58,883 nt of DNA from Daejeonella sp. (GTDB lineage Bacteria; Bacteroidota; Bacteroidia; Sphingobacteriales; Sphingobacteriaceae), in the NCBI RefSeq assembly GCF_030684675.1, contig NZ_JAUXXZ010000019.1:1-58883 (forward strand), read 5' to 3'. Below, one piece after another: positions 23,956 through 33,264 of the stretch. The first letter of the stretch is position 1. Every line of letters begins with the position of its first letter. The notes below the pieces were generated by a model that made no database searches, had not been told where the DNA came from, and saw nothing but the letters and a program-made list of their open reading frames with translations. The translations under genes and the position numbers were made by a program.

Positions 23956-24801
23956 ATGAAGCAGGATCACATAGCCCAATTATTTAAGCAGTTTGAAAAT
24001 ATCTGTTATCTCTTTAAGGGTATTGAATGCTGGAGTGCAAGAGAGCTGCAGTTATTGCTTGGCTATTCGAAATGGGATAATTTCTTAAAAGTAATTGACA
24101 AGGCGAAAGTAGCAGCAGAAAGTGCGGAAATACAGGTGTCCGATCATTTTGCCGATATCGGGAAAATGATCGATTTGGCTAAAGGTGCAAAAAGGGAAAT
24201 TGATGATCTGGCTCTTACAAGATATGCCTGCTACCTGATAGCACAAAACGGCGATTCTTCAAAACCAGAAATTGCTTTTGCTCAAACTTATTTTGCGGTT
24301 CAAACCCGTAAACAGGAAATTATAGAACAGCGACTGCTTGATGTTGCCAGAGTATCGGCAAGAGAAAAACTAAGCAAATCAGAAAAGAAATTATCAGGTA
24401 TAATTTATGAAAGGGGAGTGGACGAGAGAGGATTTGCACTTATTCGTTCTCAGGGTGACAAAGCATTGTTCGGCGGTTTTTCTACCCAAGATATGAAACG
24501 CAAACTGACAATCCCCGGCAGCAGGCCTTTAGCAGATTTTTTACCAACACTAACCATTAAAGCAAAAGATTTTGCAACGGAGCTAACAAGTCATAATGTG
24601 GTAGAAAAAGATTTAAAAGGTGAGCCCTCTATTTCAAATGAACACATAGAGAATAATAAAGCCGTAAGAAAAATGCTCTTGGAAAGAGGTGTAAAGCCGG
24701 AAGCATTGCCGCCTTCTGAGGATGTGAAAAAGCTGCAGCGTAAACTGAACAGCGACGTCAGGCAAATTGAAACTGAAGCAAAAACAAAAAGAAGTGAATG
24801 A
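23956..24801 (+). CDS. dinD: DNA damage-inducible protein D
   Basis: 281 residues along the full DinD family: the BRO-N-like start (GIECWSARELQLLLGYSKWD, about 22-41), then IDDLALTRYACYLIAQNGD, EIAFAQTYFAVQTRKQE and the basic C-terminal part ending in KLQRKLNSDVRQIETEAKTK. E. coli DinD is SOS-induced and inhibits RecA-mediated strand exchange. This copy lies beside a restriction system, downstream of candidate inverted-repeat operators, and overlaps the next gene by 4 bases. The 251-base spacer before it is AT-rich and has no other gene. Accessory-island location suggests horizontal acquisition. Confidence 0.88.
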   Translation: MKQDHIAQLFKQFENICYLFKGIECWSARELQLLLGYSKWDNFLKVIDKAKVAAESAEIQVSDHFADIGKMIDLAKGAKREIDDLALTRYACYLIAQNGDSSKPEIAFAQTYFAVQTRKQEIIEQRLLDVARVSAREKLSKSEKKLSGIIYERGVDERGFALIRSQGDKALFGGFSTQDMKRKLTIPGSRPLADFLPTLTIKAKDFATELTSHNVVEKDLKGEPSISNEHIENNKAVRKMLLERGVKPEALPPSEDVKKLQRKLNSDVRQIETEAKTKRSE

Positions 24802-25235
24802 ACACTCCCGTCATCCATTTAACCGAACAGGAAGCCGCCCTTATTTTTGGCAGTCCCGATGACTGGGATCCTGTACCCATCTTAAATTACTGGTGTACTA
24901 AGTTTGATGATGAAAACCATGAAATCCTGGATCAGGAGTTAAAGCTACTGCTGCTGGTATGTAAAACTTATATGAGGTATCAATCAAAGGATGTAAAGTA
25001 TCTGGTAATGGGCCTTGTCAGGCGTTATCTTAAAGTTATATATTCAAATAATAAAAAAACTCTCCCGCTTGAAAATCTTAAGTTCTTAGAGATAGTGATC
25101 TTCCGCTTTCGGAATTTTAAAAACTTATCAAAGTTTAAAAAGTATTTTCTTGATGAGGAATTTCTGGATAAGATCAGATATGGCCTCTTTAAAAATGGAG
25201 TCTATCCTGATTACCAGGGTAATTTGTTTAATTGA
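24798..25235 (+). CDS. Unknown protein translationally coupled to dinD
   Basis: 145 residues, family not recognised. It starts at an ATGA overlapping the dinD stop, so the two are co-translated. It has no signal or membrane helix. The N-terminus (HLTEQEAALIFGSPDDWDPV) is acidic; the rest is helical with basic patches (YLVMGLVRRYLKVIYSNNKK; FRNFKNLSKFKKYF). The tight coupling suggests a functional partner of DinD or a shared damage-response role. Its last 108 bases overlap a weakly supported minus-strand gene. Confidence 0.65.
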   Translation: MNTPVIHLTEQEAALIFGSPDDWDPVPILNYWCTKFDDENHEILDQELKLLLLVCKTYMRYQSKDVKYLVMGLVRRYLKVIYSNNKKTLPLENLKFLEIVIFRFRNFKNLSKFKKYFLDEEFLDKIRYGLFKNGVYPDYQGNLFN

Positions 25236-25421
25236 AAAGTCACGCAAGGCATGCAATCTTCTAACAATGGCTTTTGTTTCAATAATGGAAAGAGTTTTCA
25301 AATGAGGAATTAAATCAGGCGATAGAGAGTCTATCCCTTCATAACACTCCAGAAGAATGGACTCATTTAAATCTGGTAATCTAAAATATTTTTTTACTTC
25401 TTCAAAAACTCCAGATTCCAA
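25128..25421 (-). CDS. Doubtful small gene, possibly truncated
   Basis: 97 codons. The first two thirds look like protein (RLPDLNESILLECYEGIDSL, ETKAIVRRLHALRDFS), while the last third is antisense to the dinD partner and is biased to Ile/Leu/Lys, as expected of a shadow. Its ATG lies 28 bases inside the end of the DUF2157 gene. One reading is a gene whose original 3' end was lost when the dinD module arrived; another is a chance frame. Family not recognised. Confidence 0.3.
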   Translation of the reverse strand: MESGVFEEVKKYFRLPDLNESILLECYEGIDSLSPDLIPHLKTLSIIETKAIVRRLHALRDFSIKQITLVIRIDSIFKEAISDLIQKFLIKKILFKL

Positions 25422-26440
25422 ATTTTTTCTGCTTTTCGTCCGATGAGCCAGAAAGAAAGTGCCATGATTCCAAAAAATATGGTTTTATCGGTAATATCCC
25501 ATAGATATTCAAAGTATCGGCTATAGAGGTTGATTAGCAGGAAACTAATCCCGAATTCTCGTGCGATGTGATCCCTGAAGCGAATACCATAAATTGTAAA
25601 GCCTAGAGAAAACAGTAAGGAAATTATGCTCCAGTAAAACAGTTCAATTTGTCTTATCTGTAACCAGTCCTCCAGACTTCCGAAGTTACCAAATATTGAT
25701 AACAGCCATAGGGAAACGAAGAGGTAAAGGAGTCCGATGATATAGGTGAGTTCCCTGAATAAATTCAGCATACTAAAGCGAAGCATCAGGAAGCTGAATA
25801 GCACCAGTGAAATTCCAAACAATACAAAACGCAGGGGATAGTTCATCCCGAGAAAATAAAAACTCCAATCGGTTTGATATCCCGTTTCAGTACCAAACCA
25901 GCTCCCCAAAGAAACCAGAGCGAATGCCCATATCAGGCGGGAACTGAACTTCCAGGCCAATGCGGCATAAACTAATACAGATAAAAGAAATAAAATTGAA
26001 AAGTGTCCCTTGCCATTATCAAAGGTTTTTCCAAGAAAAGCAATTGAACTTGCCGTTAATAAAATACCAAAAAAGATGATGGATTCATTACTGAAAACGC
26101 GCTCCGGGTATTTCTTCTTTCGCTTATTGCCTTCAAGAAATAGCAGTGAAGCGAGGATAGCAGAAATGATGCTGATAATGATATCAGGAGTATCGTATAG
26201 TTTCTCGAGCCATTTGAGCACTGCATCATCAATAATAAGGGAGCCAATTGCAACCATTCCACTGGCAAGAGCAACCCAAAAGGAATACTGAGCCATACGT
26301 CGCCAGTCGAATCCTTTGACTTCATAGGAAGATTGTAATTTTTGAGAAGTTTCTTTGTCAACTAAACCGTCGGCCTCCCATGTGAGTATGGTCTTCCCAA
26401 GAAATTCAGCTTCCTGTTTATCAAGATTTAATTTCGCCAA
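25394..26440 (-). CDS. DUF2157 multi-pass membrane protein
   Basis: 348 residues with a short cytoplasmic N-terminal helical part (FLGKTILTWEADGLVDKETS) typical of DUF2157, followed by about nine to ten membrane helices (for example YSFWVALASGMVAIGSLII, ILFLLSVLVYAALAW, IIGLLYLFVSLWLLSIFGNF). Function unknown; a transporter or enzyme role has not been shown. It follows ribF on the minus strand with a 25-base gap and may be the last gene of the ftsX-to-ribF operon. Confidence 0.8.
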   Translation of the reverse strand: MAKLNLDKQEAEFLGKTILTWEADGLVDKETSQKLQSSYEVKGFDWRRMAQYSFWVALASGMVAIGSLIIDDAVLKWLEKLYDTPDIIISIISAILASLLFLEGNKRKKKYPERVFSNESIIFFGILLTASSIAFLGKTFDNGKGHFSILFLLSVLVYAALAWKFSSRLIWAFALVSLGSWFGTETGYQTDWSFYFLGMNYPLRFVLFGISLVLFSFLMLRFSMLNLFRELTYIIGLLYLFVSLWLLSIFGNFGSLEDWLQIRQIELFYWSIISLLFSLGFTIYGIRFRDHIAREFGISFLLINLYSRYFEYLWDITDKTIFFGIMALSFWLIGRKAEKIWNLEFLKK

Positions 26441-26465
26441 AACAATTTTTTGACAAGATAAATTA

Positions 26466-27416
26466 TTATTCTGGTCGCAGAAGTATTTTTCGGGCTGCTT
26501 TCTCGTCCTTTTTCAGTTGTTCTTTGAGATCTTCGAGCGAATTGAATTTCTCATCTCCACGCAGGTAAGCCAAAAAGTTAACACGAATAGTCTGTCCATA
26601 GATATCCTCATCGAAATCAAAGATGTTTACTTCGATATTGCGGCTCATGCCATTTATGGTTGGCCGGTGACCGATATAAGCCATACCCATCGCTGTTTTT
26701 CGATTTGCTTCGGCAGTATTGAGCTCAATACTCACCGCATAAATACCATCCGAAGGGATAAGTTTGTAGTTTTCTTCAATAAATAAATTTGCAGTCGGAA
26801 ATCCGAGAACGCGCCCTAACTGATCGCCTTTGATCACTTTTCCGTTCAGTTGAAAGGCATAACCAAGAAAATCACTCGCAGTTTTAGCGTCCCCGCTTAA
26901 AATAGCATTTCTGATTTTGGTTGAACTTACCGCAACATCATTGATGTCCTGCTCAGGAATTTCTTCAACATCAAAACCAAAGTCAGAAGCAAAGGATTGA
27001 AGCTCTTTCAGGCCTCCCTTGCGATCCTTACCAAAGCGGTGGTCATAGCCAATAATAATATGGCGGGTTCCAATCTTCCCGACCAGTATTTCTTCGATAT
27101 ATTCCTGAGGTGTCAGGTTTGAAAAATCCCGGGTAAAAGGAGTGATGATCAGGTGGTCTATTCCCAGAGCTGCAAGCTTTTCAGCTTTTTCATCCATTGT
27201 ACTGATTAGTTTAATATTCAGATCATCCGGATGAAGGATCATCCTTGGATGCGGGAAAAAAGTCAGAATTACTGTTTCCCCTTCACTCTTTTTTGCAACT
27301 TCCAGTAAACTGCTGATGATCTTCTGATGCCCGATATGCACCCCGTCAAAAGTGCCGATAGTTACTACGGCATTATGAATCTGTTTGAATTCGTCAATGT
27401 GATTGTAAATCTTCAT
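26466..27416 (-). CDS. ribF: Bifunctional riboflavin kinase/FAD synthetase
   Basis: 316 residues, normal for the family. It makes FMN from riboflavin and then FAD. The N-terminal nucleotidyltransferase has GTFDGVHIGH (about 21-30) and GYDHRFGKDRKG; the C-terminal flavokinase has GRVLGFPTANLFI and VNIFDFDEDIYGQ. It lies 39 bases after truB in the conserved Bacteroidota order truB-ribF. Confidence 0.95.
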   Translation of the reverse strand: MKIYNHIDEFKQIHNAVVTIGTFDGVHIGHQKIISSLLEVAKKSEGETVILTFFPHPRMILHPDDLNIKLISTMDEKAEKLAALGIDHLIITPFTRDFSNLTPQEYIEEILVGKIGTRHIIIGYDHRFGKDRKGGLKELQSFASDFGFDVEEIPEQDINDVAVSSTKIRNAILSGDAKTASDFLGYAFQLNGKVIKGDQLGRVLGFPTANLFIEENYKLIPSDGIYAVSIELNTAEANRKTAMGMAYIGHRPTINGMSRNIEVNIFDFDEDIYGQTIRVNFLAYLRGDEKFNSLEDLKEQLKKDEKAARKILLRPE

Positions 27417-27455
27417 TTTTCGGGAGAGAGGGCAAAACTAATAATAAATATTATT

Positions 27456-28175
27456 TTATTTGGCCTGTTCTTTTAGCTGCCTGATATGATTTACCAGTTC
27501 CATTACTTCAAAAGCATTTTCGACATCATAATCTCCGCTTTTGGTACGGCGAAGTGATTTTAAGTGAGCAGCATTATTCAGGGATCTCCCAAAATCATGC
27601 ACCAGCGAACGGATATAGGTTCCTTTACTGCAAATCACCCTGAAATCGACCTCAGGTAACTCAATCCTGGTAATCTCAAATAGGCTGATACTGACTTTTC
27701 GTGTTTTTAATTCTACAGTTTCTCCTCTCCGGGCCTTCATATAAAGTCGTTCACCGTCTACCTTGACTGCCGAATGTGCAGGAGGGTATTGATCAAGTTC
27801 TCCGGTAAATTGCATGGTATTTGCCCTGATCTTCTTTTCGTTAAGCTGGCTGATATCGAAAGTCTCGTCGATCTCTGTTTCAAGGTCATAAGAAGGAGTG
27901 TTTGCACCAAGTATCATTGTGCCGGTATATTCCTTTTGCTGTGCTTGAAATTCGTCAATTTTCTTGGTCAGCTTACCCGTACAAATGATCAGTAATCCGG
28001 TTGCAAGCGGATCCAGTGTGCCTGCATGGCCTACTTTTAACTTTAAGGGTTTAAATGAATTGCGAATCTTGCCTACAACATCAAAACTGGTCCATTTATA
28101 GGGCTTGTTGATGAGCAACAATTCACCTTCTGCAAAATTGAAGTCCGGGAAAGTTTTGTTTGTTGTTTCGCTCAT
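27456..28175 (-). CDS. truB: tRNA pseudouridine(55) synthase TruB
   Basis: 239 residues. It converts U55 of the T-loop in tRNAs. The catalytic Asp55 is in GHAGTLDPLATGLL; NKPYKWTSFDVV and SKGTYIRSLVHDFG are further family motifs. The start shares one base with the uppP stop, indicating translational coupling. The C-terminal PUA domain of the long form is absent or very reduced, as is usual in this lineage. Confidence 0.95.
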   Translation of the reverse strand: MSETTNKTFPDFNFAEGELLLINKPYKWTSFDVVGKIRNSFKPLKLKVGHAGTLDPLATGLLIICTGKLTKKIDEFQAQQKEYTGTMILGANTPSYDLETEIDETFDISQLNEKKIRANTMQFTGELDQYPPAHSAVKVDGERLYMKARRGETVELKTRKVSISLFEITRIELPEVDFRVICSKGTYIRSLVHDFGRSLNNAAHLKSLRRTKSGDYDVENAFEVMELVNHIRQLKEQAK

Positions 28176-28969
28176 CAGATCACTTGAAGATCATAGCCAG
28201 AAAGAAGCAGAATCAAAATAATACCACCCACAATAATGCGGTACCAACCGAAGATCCTGAATCCATTGGTTTGCAGGAAAGTTATGAAATACCGGATAGC
28301 CAGCATGGCTACTATAAAAGCAACGATATTACCGATAAGCAAAAAGTTTACCTGTTCCTTGCTGATCACAAAACCATCCTGATAGAAATCAAACAGCTTC
28401 TTTGCTGTTGCACCAAACATAGTTGGTACTGCCAGAAAGAATGAAAACTCGGCAGCAGCTTTCCGGGATAATTTCTGAGACATTCCACCTACTATTGTTG
28501 AAGCAGATCTTGAAACTCCGGGAATCATAGAAATACATTGAAATAATCCGATCTTAAATGCTGTGCCATAACTAATATCATCTGTATTATCGATGGTACC
28601 ATCCTTAAACAACTTATCTACAAAAAGCAAAATAACACCACCAATAAGCAGGGCAATAGCTACACCTAGTGGACTTTCAAGTAGCTGATCGATTTTATCA
28701 CTGAGTAATAATCCGAAAAATACAGCAGGTAGAAATGCAACGAGGAGCTTAAAATAGAATCCGATAGTCTGGAAGAACCTTTTGAAGTAAAGCACAATAA
28801 CCGAAAGTATGGCACCAAGCTGAATAGCAACTGTAAATAACTTAACGAAATCGTCGGACTGAATACCCATCAAAGAAGATCCAAGGATCATATGGCCCGT
28901 GGATGAAACCGGTAAAAATTCTGTCAGGCCTTCAATAACAGCCAGAAGAATTGCCTGGTATAAGGTCAT
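28175..28969 (-). CDS. uppP: Undecaprenyl-diphosphatase UppP (BacA)
   Basis: 264-residue integral membrane enzyme that recycles the C55 lipid carrier for peptidoglycan and O-antigen synthesis. Signature segments are [17 protein letters not shown] (about 13-29, with the conserved glutamates) and [11 protein letters not shown] (catalytic Arg region), plus about seven membrane helices. One-base overlaps with both neighbours place it inside a tight operon. Confidence 0.95.
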   Translation of the reverse strand: MTLYQAILLAVIEGLTEFLPVSSTGHMILGSSLMGIQSDDFVKLFTVAIQLGAILSVIVLYFKRFFQTIGFYFKLLVAFLPAVFFGLLLSDKIDQLLESPLGVAIALLIGGVILLFVDKLFKDGTIDNTDDISYGTAFKIGLFQCISMIPGVSRSASTIVGGMSQKLSRKAAAEFSFFLAVPTMFGATAKKLFDFYQDGFVISKEQVNFLLIGNIVAFIVAMLAIRYFITFLQTNGFRIFGWYRIIVGGIILILLLSGYDLQVI

Positions 28970-29190
28970 TATTTTTTAAGAATTGCAATAAAACCGATGG
29001 CAAAGCCAGCCAGTACAACAATTGGGGCTAGAACGATCTTCCTGAATTCATAAATATCGGTATCTCCGATCATAAGCATGAAGCCAAATACGACGACAAT
29101 GATACTGAGTAACATCAATCTGTAATTGTTCTTCCCGAACACAAAACCCTCTTGCGGGCTTTCCTTAATGGGGGTATTTTTCTGTGCCAT
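28969..29190 (-). CDS. DUF3098 small membrane protein
   Basis: 73 residues with two membrane helices ([19 protein letters not shown] and [20 protein letters not shown]) and a short N-terminal cytoplasmic segment. Function unknown, but the gene is conserved in Bacteroidota between ftsX and uppP, hinting at a role in cell-envelope growth or division. It overlaps both neighbours by a single base. Confidence 0.88.
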   Translation of the reverse strand: MAQKNTPIKESPQEGFVFGKNNYRLMLLSIIVVVFGFMLMIGDTDIYEFRKIVLAPIVVLAGFAIGFIAILKK

Positions 29191-30068
29191 TATCTATAAA
29201 GTTCGTAAATTTTTAAACGAAGAAACTTGCTCACTGCAAAGTAGGTGCTCAATCCTGAGATCAGAATACCAATCCCAATCACAGTCAGGAATACTATTCC
29301 AAATTCAAACCAGTTGCGCAAAATAATCATTTCTGGTACCTGCTGCTGGGCTAAATAAAGCGTAAGCAATAAGAGAATTACTGCAATAAGTCCGGCGAAT
29401 AATCCGTGAAGAATTCCATAAGTAAGGAAAGGTTTACGGATAAAGTTTTGAGTTGCACCTACAAGTTGCATGCTCTTAATCAGGAACCGTTGTGAATAGA
29501 TCGCTAACCGTATCGTATTATTGATCAGTGCAACGGCTATGATCAGCAGGATTGTTGCAAAGGCTAAGATTACCAGGCCAATTCCCCTGATATTCTGATT
29601 GACCATATCTATGAGCGACTTCTGATAAATAACTTCTTTGACCAGTGGATTTTTACTCAACTGGGATGTAAAGGCTTCGATGCTCGCATTATTGGCATAA
29701 TCTGCCTTCATATAAAGATCTATCGACGATAATAGCGGGTTATAACCAAGGAAATCAACAAAATCTTCTCCAAGGTCTTTGGTTAAATTACGGGCAGCAA
29801 GTTCTTTGCTTACATATTGTGTTTTTAAAACATAAGGATTTGCATCCAATTGTTTCTGTAAAGCCGTAATGTCTACTTCTTTGGCACCGTCGTTTACAAT
29901 AATATTGAGCACAATATTCTCTTTGACGTATATAGAAAGATTTTTCGCATGTACCAGAATCAGGCCTAATAGTCCCGTCATCAACAGAACTAGAGCAATA
30001 CTGATCACAGTAGAAACATAAATAGTTTTAGTTTTTCTGGATGATGTACTTTTTTCAAATTCTTCCAT
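29190..30068 (-). CDS. ftsX: Cell division protein FtsX (permease-like)
   Basis: 292 residues: one N-terminal membrane helix (VISIALVLLMTGLLGLILV), a periplasmic domain (about 50-165) and three C-terminal helices of the FtsX/MacB permease type. With FtsE it activates peptidoglycan hydrolases at the septum. ftsE is not adjacent here. It is the first gene of the operon running through DUF3098, uppP, truB and ribF. A candidate -7 box (TATTTTCG) lies about 20 bases upstream. Confidence 0.92.
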   Translation of the reverse strand: MEEFEKSTSSRKTKTIYVSTVISIALVLLMTGLLGLILVHAKNLSIYVKENIVLNIIVNDGAKEVDITALQKQLDANPYVLKTQYVSKELAARNLTKDLGEDFVDFLGYNPLLSSIDLYMKADYANNASIEAFTSQLSKNPLVKEVIYQKSLIDMVNQNIRGIGLVILAFATILLIIAVALINNTIRLAIYSQRFLIKSMQLVGATQNFIRKPFLTYGILHGLFAGLIAVILLLLTLYLAQQQVPEMIILRNWFEFGIVFLTVIGIGILISGLSTYFAVSKFLRLKIYELYR

Positions 30069-30086
30069 GAGCGAAATGATATGTTG

Positions 30087-30094
30087 CGAAAATA
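30087..30094 (-). promoter_or_regulatory. Candidate ftsX -7 element TATTTTCG
   Basis: On the minus strand this reads TATTTTCGC, a TTCG variant of TAnnTTTG, close before ftsX. The same string precedes the divergent leuS. Confidence 0.4.
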
Positions 30095-30240
30095 AAGAAT
30101 TCAGTTCATAAACCTAAATAATAAGCGCTTAAATGCCCTGATTTGAAGTTAAACTTTGTTAAAATTTTATAAGAAGGCCTTTATGCAAGTTAATTGAGGT
30201 TTTATAGGCAGCTTCTGGTTCAAAAAATCGGAGATTTTAG

Positions 30241-30248
30241 TATTTTCG
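30241..30248 (+). promoter_or_regulatory. Candidate leuS -7 element TATTTTCG
   Basis: TATTTTCGCA lies 18 bases before the leuS start, mirroring the box before ftsX. It implies a very short leader. Confidence 0.4.
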
Positions 30249-30266
30249 CAGCTTATCAGTTTTATA

Positions 30267-33059
30267 ATGGATTATCAATTCAGAGATATAGAGAAGAGGT
30301 GGCAAAAATTCTGGGCCGAAAATCAGACTTTTAAAGTCGATAATAGTTCTGCAAAACCAAAATATTATGTTTTGGATATGTTTCCTTACCCATCGGGTGC
30401 AGGATTACATGTAGGGCATCCGCTCGGATATATTGCCTCTGATATCTTTGCGAGATACAAGCGTTTAAAGGGCTTTAATGTTTTGCACCCAATGGGATAT
30501 GATTCCTTTGGTTTACCTGCAGAGCAATATGCAATTCAAACCGGACAACATCCGGCAATTACAACCGAAACCAATATTAACCGTTATCGCGAACAGCTTG
30601 ATAATTTGGGTTTTTCATTTGACTGGAGTCGTGAGGTTCGTACCAGCGACCCAGAATATTATAAATGGACCCAGTGGATCTTTATGCAGCTTTTTAATTC
30701 ATGGTATAACCTAGAAAGCGATAAGGCAGAAAGCACTGATGAGCTGATCCGTAGATTTGAAAATTCAGGAACTAAAGATTTAAAAGCTGTATGTGATGAC
30801 GATGTCCGCACTTTTTCTGCTGAAGAGTGGAAGGGATTGCCGGATTCTGAAAAGCAAAGCGAGTTGCTTAAATATCGTCTTACGTATCTCCGAGAAAGTA
30901 CCGTTAACTGGTGCCCGGCATTAGGGACTGTTTTAGCCAATGATGAGGTGAAAGATGGTTATTCTGAACGCGGAGGATATCCTGTTGAGCAGAAGAAAAT
31001 GATGCAATGGAGTATGCGTATCACTGCTTATGCTGATCGTTTGTTGCAGGGCCTGGATGGAATTGACTGGCCTGATCCTTTAAAAGAGATGCAAAGGAAC
31101 TGGATTGGGAAGAGTGTGGGTGCTCTCGTAAAATTTCCATTGAACTCAGGCAACGCGATAGAAGTATTTACAACCCGCGTTGACACCATTTACGGAACAA
31201 CCTTCCTCGTACTGGCGCCTGAGCACGAATACGTTACCGGATTAACAACTCCCGAACAGGAAAAGGAGATTCTTGATTATATTGATCAGACTAAAAAGAA
31301 AACTGAGCTTGATCGTATGGCCGATACAAAAACTGTATCCGGTGCATTTACGGGCAGCTATGCGAAACATCCGATAACAAATGAACCTATTCCAATCTGG
31401 ATCGCTGATTATGTATTGGCAGGTTATGGAACAGGAGCTGTGATGGCGGTGCCTTCGGGGGATCAGCGCGATTGGCTGTTTGCGACTAAATTTGGATTAC
31501 CGATTGTTGCAATATCTGATGGGCAGACTAATCTGGACAAGGAGGCTGATCCTACCAAAGAAGGTACATATATTAATTCAGGCATAATCAACGGACTTAA
31601 TTATAAAGAAGCTACAACTACACTTATAGCTAAACTTGAAGAATTAGGTGCAGGTAAAGCTAAAGTAAATTACCGCCTTCGCGATGCGATATTTGGTCGC
31701 CAGCGTTATTGGGGAGAACCTGTACCCGTGTATTTCAAAGAAGGACTCCCTTACCTGATTGACAGGGAAGATCTTCCGCTCGTTTTACCTGAAGTTGATA
31801 AATACCTGCCAACAGAAAGTGGAGAACCTCCATTAGGAAGGGCAGAAAACTGGAAATACAAGAATGAACTTGAATATGAGCTGAGCACCATGCCAGGTTG
31901 GGCAGGTTCGAGCTGGTACTGGTACCGGTATATGGCTTCGCAGGATGATCGTAAACAGGATACATTTGCTCCGGCTGAGGCAATCGCTTACTGGAAGGAT
32001 GTTGATTTATATATTGGCGGTTCAGAACATGCCACAGGGCACTTACTTTACAGCCGCTTCTGGAATAAGTTTTTGAAAGATCTTGGCCATGTGGTTGAAG
32101 AGGAGCCTTTCAAGAAGCTGATCAACCAGGGGATGATTCAGGGACGGTCTAATTTCGTTTACCGGATTATTGATGAAGAGGGGCGTGGGACGAACAAATT
32201 CGTTTCAAATGGTTTAAAATCTCAATACACAACATCAGCACTGCATGTAGATGTAAACATTGTAATGAATGAGATTCTGGATCTTGAAAAATTCAAAGCA
32301 TTCAGGCCTGAGTTTGCCAATGCCGAATTTATTCTCGAAAACGGAAAGTATATCTGTGGGGTTGAGGTTGAAAAAATGTCTAAATCTAAGTTCAATGTGG
32401 TAAGCCCGGATGATATCATTGAGCGTTTTGGAGCTGATACCCTGAGAATGTATGAAATGTTCCTTGGTCCGCTGGAACAAAGTAAGCCATGGAACACAAA
32501 TGGAATTGAAGGTGTTTTTAAATTCCTTCGTAAGTTCTGGAAGCTTTTTCATGATGATGAGTTTAATTTTAATGTTTCTGATGAGGAACCATCAAAGGCG
32601 GAATTCAAAGCACTTCATAAGATCATTCGCAAAGTAGAGGAAGATATAGAACGTTTTTCATTTAATACCTCTGTTTCCAGCTTCATGATCTGCGTGAATG
32701 AGCTGACTGATCTGAAATGTAATAAAAGGAAGATCCTACAGGAACTGGTGGTTGTACTCGCTCCTTATGCACCTCATATAACTGAAGAGTTATGGAGTTT
32801 GCTGGGTAATTCTGCTGGTAAATTATCAGTAGCAGCTTACCCGCAGTTCAATCCTGAATACCTGGTTGAGAATGAATTCTCTTATCCGGTTTCAGTAAAT
32901 GGTAAAACCCGGATGAACCTGAATATCTCCCTAAGCCTTTCACAGGCAGAGGTTGAAGAACTTATACTTGCCAATGAAGATTTGAAAAAATATTTAGATG
33001 GCAAAACCACAAAGAAAATTATTTTCGTAAAAGGAAAAATAATTAATCTTGTTGTATAA
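30267..33059 (+). CDS. leuS: Leucyl-tRNA synthetase
   Basis: 930-residue class I synthetase that charges tRNA-Leu. The HIGH-type motif is HVGH (48-51) in [16 protein letters not shown], and KMSKS is at about 702-706 ([13 protein letters not shown]). The connective-peptide editing domain is present ([35 protein letters not shown]), as are the WYWYRYMAS and [15 protein letters not shown] segments and the C-terminal anticodon-binding domain. Monocistronic, with a hairpin after the stop. Confidence 0.97.
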   Translation: MDYQFRDIEKRWQKFWAENQTFKVDNSSAKPKYYVLDMFPYPSGAGLHVGHPLGYIASDIFARYKRLKGFNVLHPMGYDSFGLPAEQYAIQTGQHPAITTETNINRYREQLDNLGFSFDWSREVRTSDPEYYKWTQWIFMQLFNSWYNLESDKAESTDELIRRFENSGTKDLKAVCDDDVRTFSAEEWKGLPDSEKQSELLKYRLTYLRESTVNWCPALGTVLANDEVKDGYSERGGYPVEQKKMMQWSMRITAYADRLLQGLDGIDWPDPLKEMQRNWIGKSVGALVKFPLNSGNAIEVFTTRVDTIYGTTFLVLAPEHEYVTGLTTPEQEKEILDYIDQTKKKTELDRMADTKTVSGAFTGSYAKHPITNEPIPIWIADYVLAGYGTGAVMAVPSGDQRDWLFATKFGLPIVAISDGQTNLDKEADPTKEGTYINSGIINGLNYKEATTTLIAKLEELGAGKAKVNYRLRDAIFGRQRYWGEPVPVYFKEGLPYLIDREDLPLVLPEVDKYLPTESGEPPLGRAENWKYKNELEYELSTMPGWAGSSWYWYRYMASQDDRKQDTFAPAEAIAYWKDVDLYIGGSEHATGHLLYSRFWNKFLKDLGHVVEEEPFKKLINQGMIQGRSNFVYRIIDEEGRGTNKFVSNGLKSQYTTSALHVDVNIVMNEILDLEKFKAFRPEFANAEFILENGKYICGVEVEKMSKSKFNVVSPDDIIERFGADTLRMYEMFLGPLEQSKPWNTNGIEGVFKFLRKFWKLFHDDEFNFNVSDEEPSKAEFKALHKIIRKVEEDIERFSFNTSVSSFMICVNELTDLKCNKRKILQELVVVLAPYAPHITEELWSLLGNSAGKLSVAAYPQFNPEYLVENEFSYPVSVNGKTRMNLNISLSLSQAEVEELILANEDLKKYLDGKTTKKIIFVKGKIINLVV

Positions 33060-33069
33060 ATTTTAACAT

Positions 33070-33107
33070 CCATGATAGAGGTGCGGCTTAAACCTACTCT
33101 GTCATGG
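33070..33107 (+). terminator. Hairpin after leuS
   Basis: CCATGATAGAG and CTCTGTCATGG pair at 10 of 11 positions with a 16-base loop, followed by TTTATTTA. It starts 10 bases after the leuS stop. Confidence 0.6.
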
Positions 33108-33233
33108 TTTATTTATGAATACCACCTCTTTATAGCGAAATATTTCTGGCAGACTCATGCTGTGAATTTCTTTTGTATCTCAGATTTTACTTTAGCTCAA
33201 CAATTCGCACATATGTTCCTGTAACATTAGGTG

Positions 33234-33241
33234 TACTTTCG
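33234..33241 (+). promoter_or_regulatory. Candidate -7 element TACTTTCG
   Basis: TTCG variant of TAnnTTTG, 23 bases before the beta-barrel receptor start. It resembles the boxes before leuS and ftsX. Confidence 0.35.
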
Positions 33242-33264
33242 CGACTAATTCCAAAACCAATTAA

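Noticed and set aside
28160-28444. 94-codon plus-strand frame across truB and uppP
   Set aside because: Both minus-strand genes are certain; the frame is Asn/Gln-rich antisense sequence.
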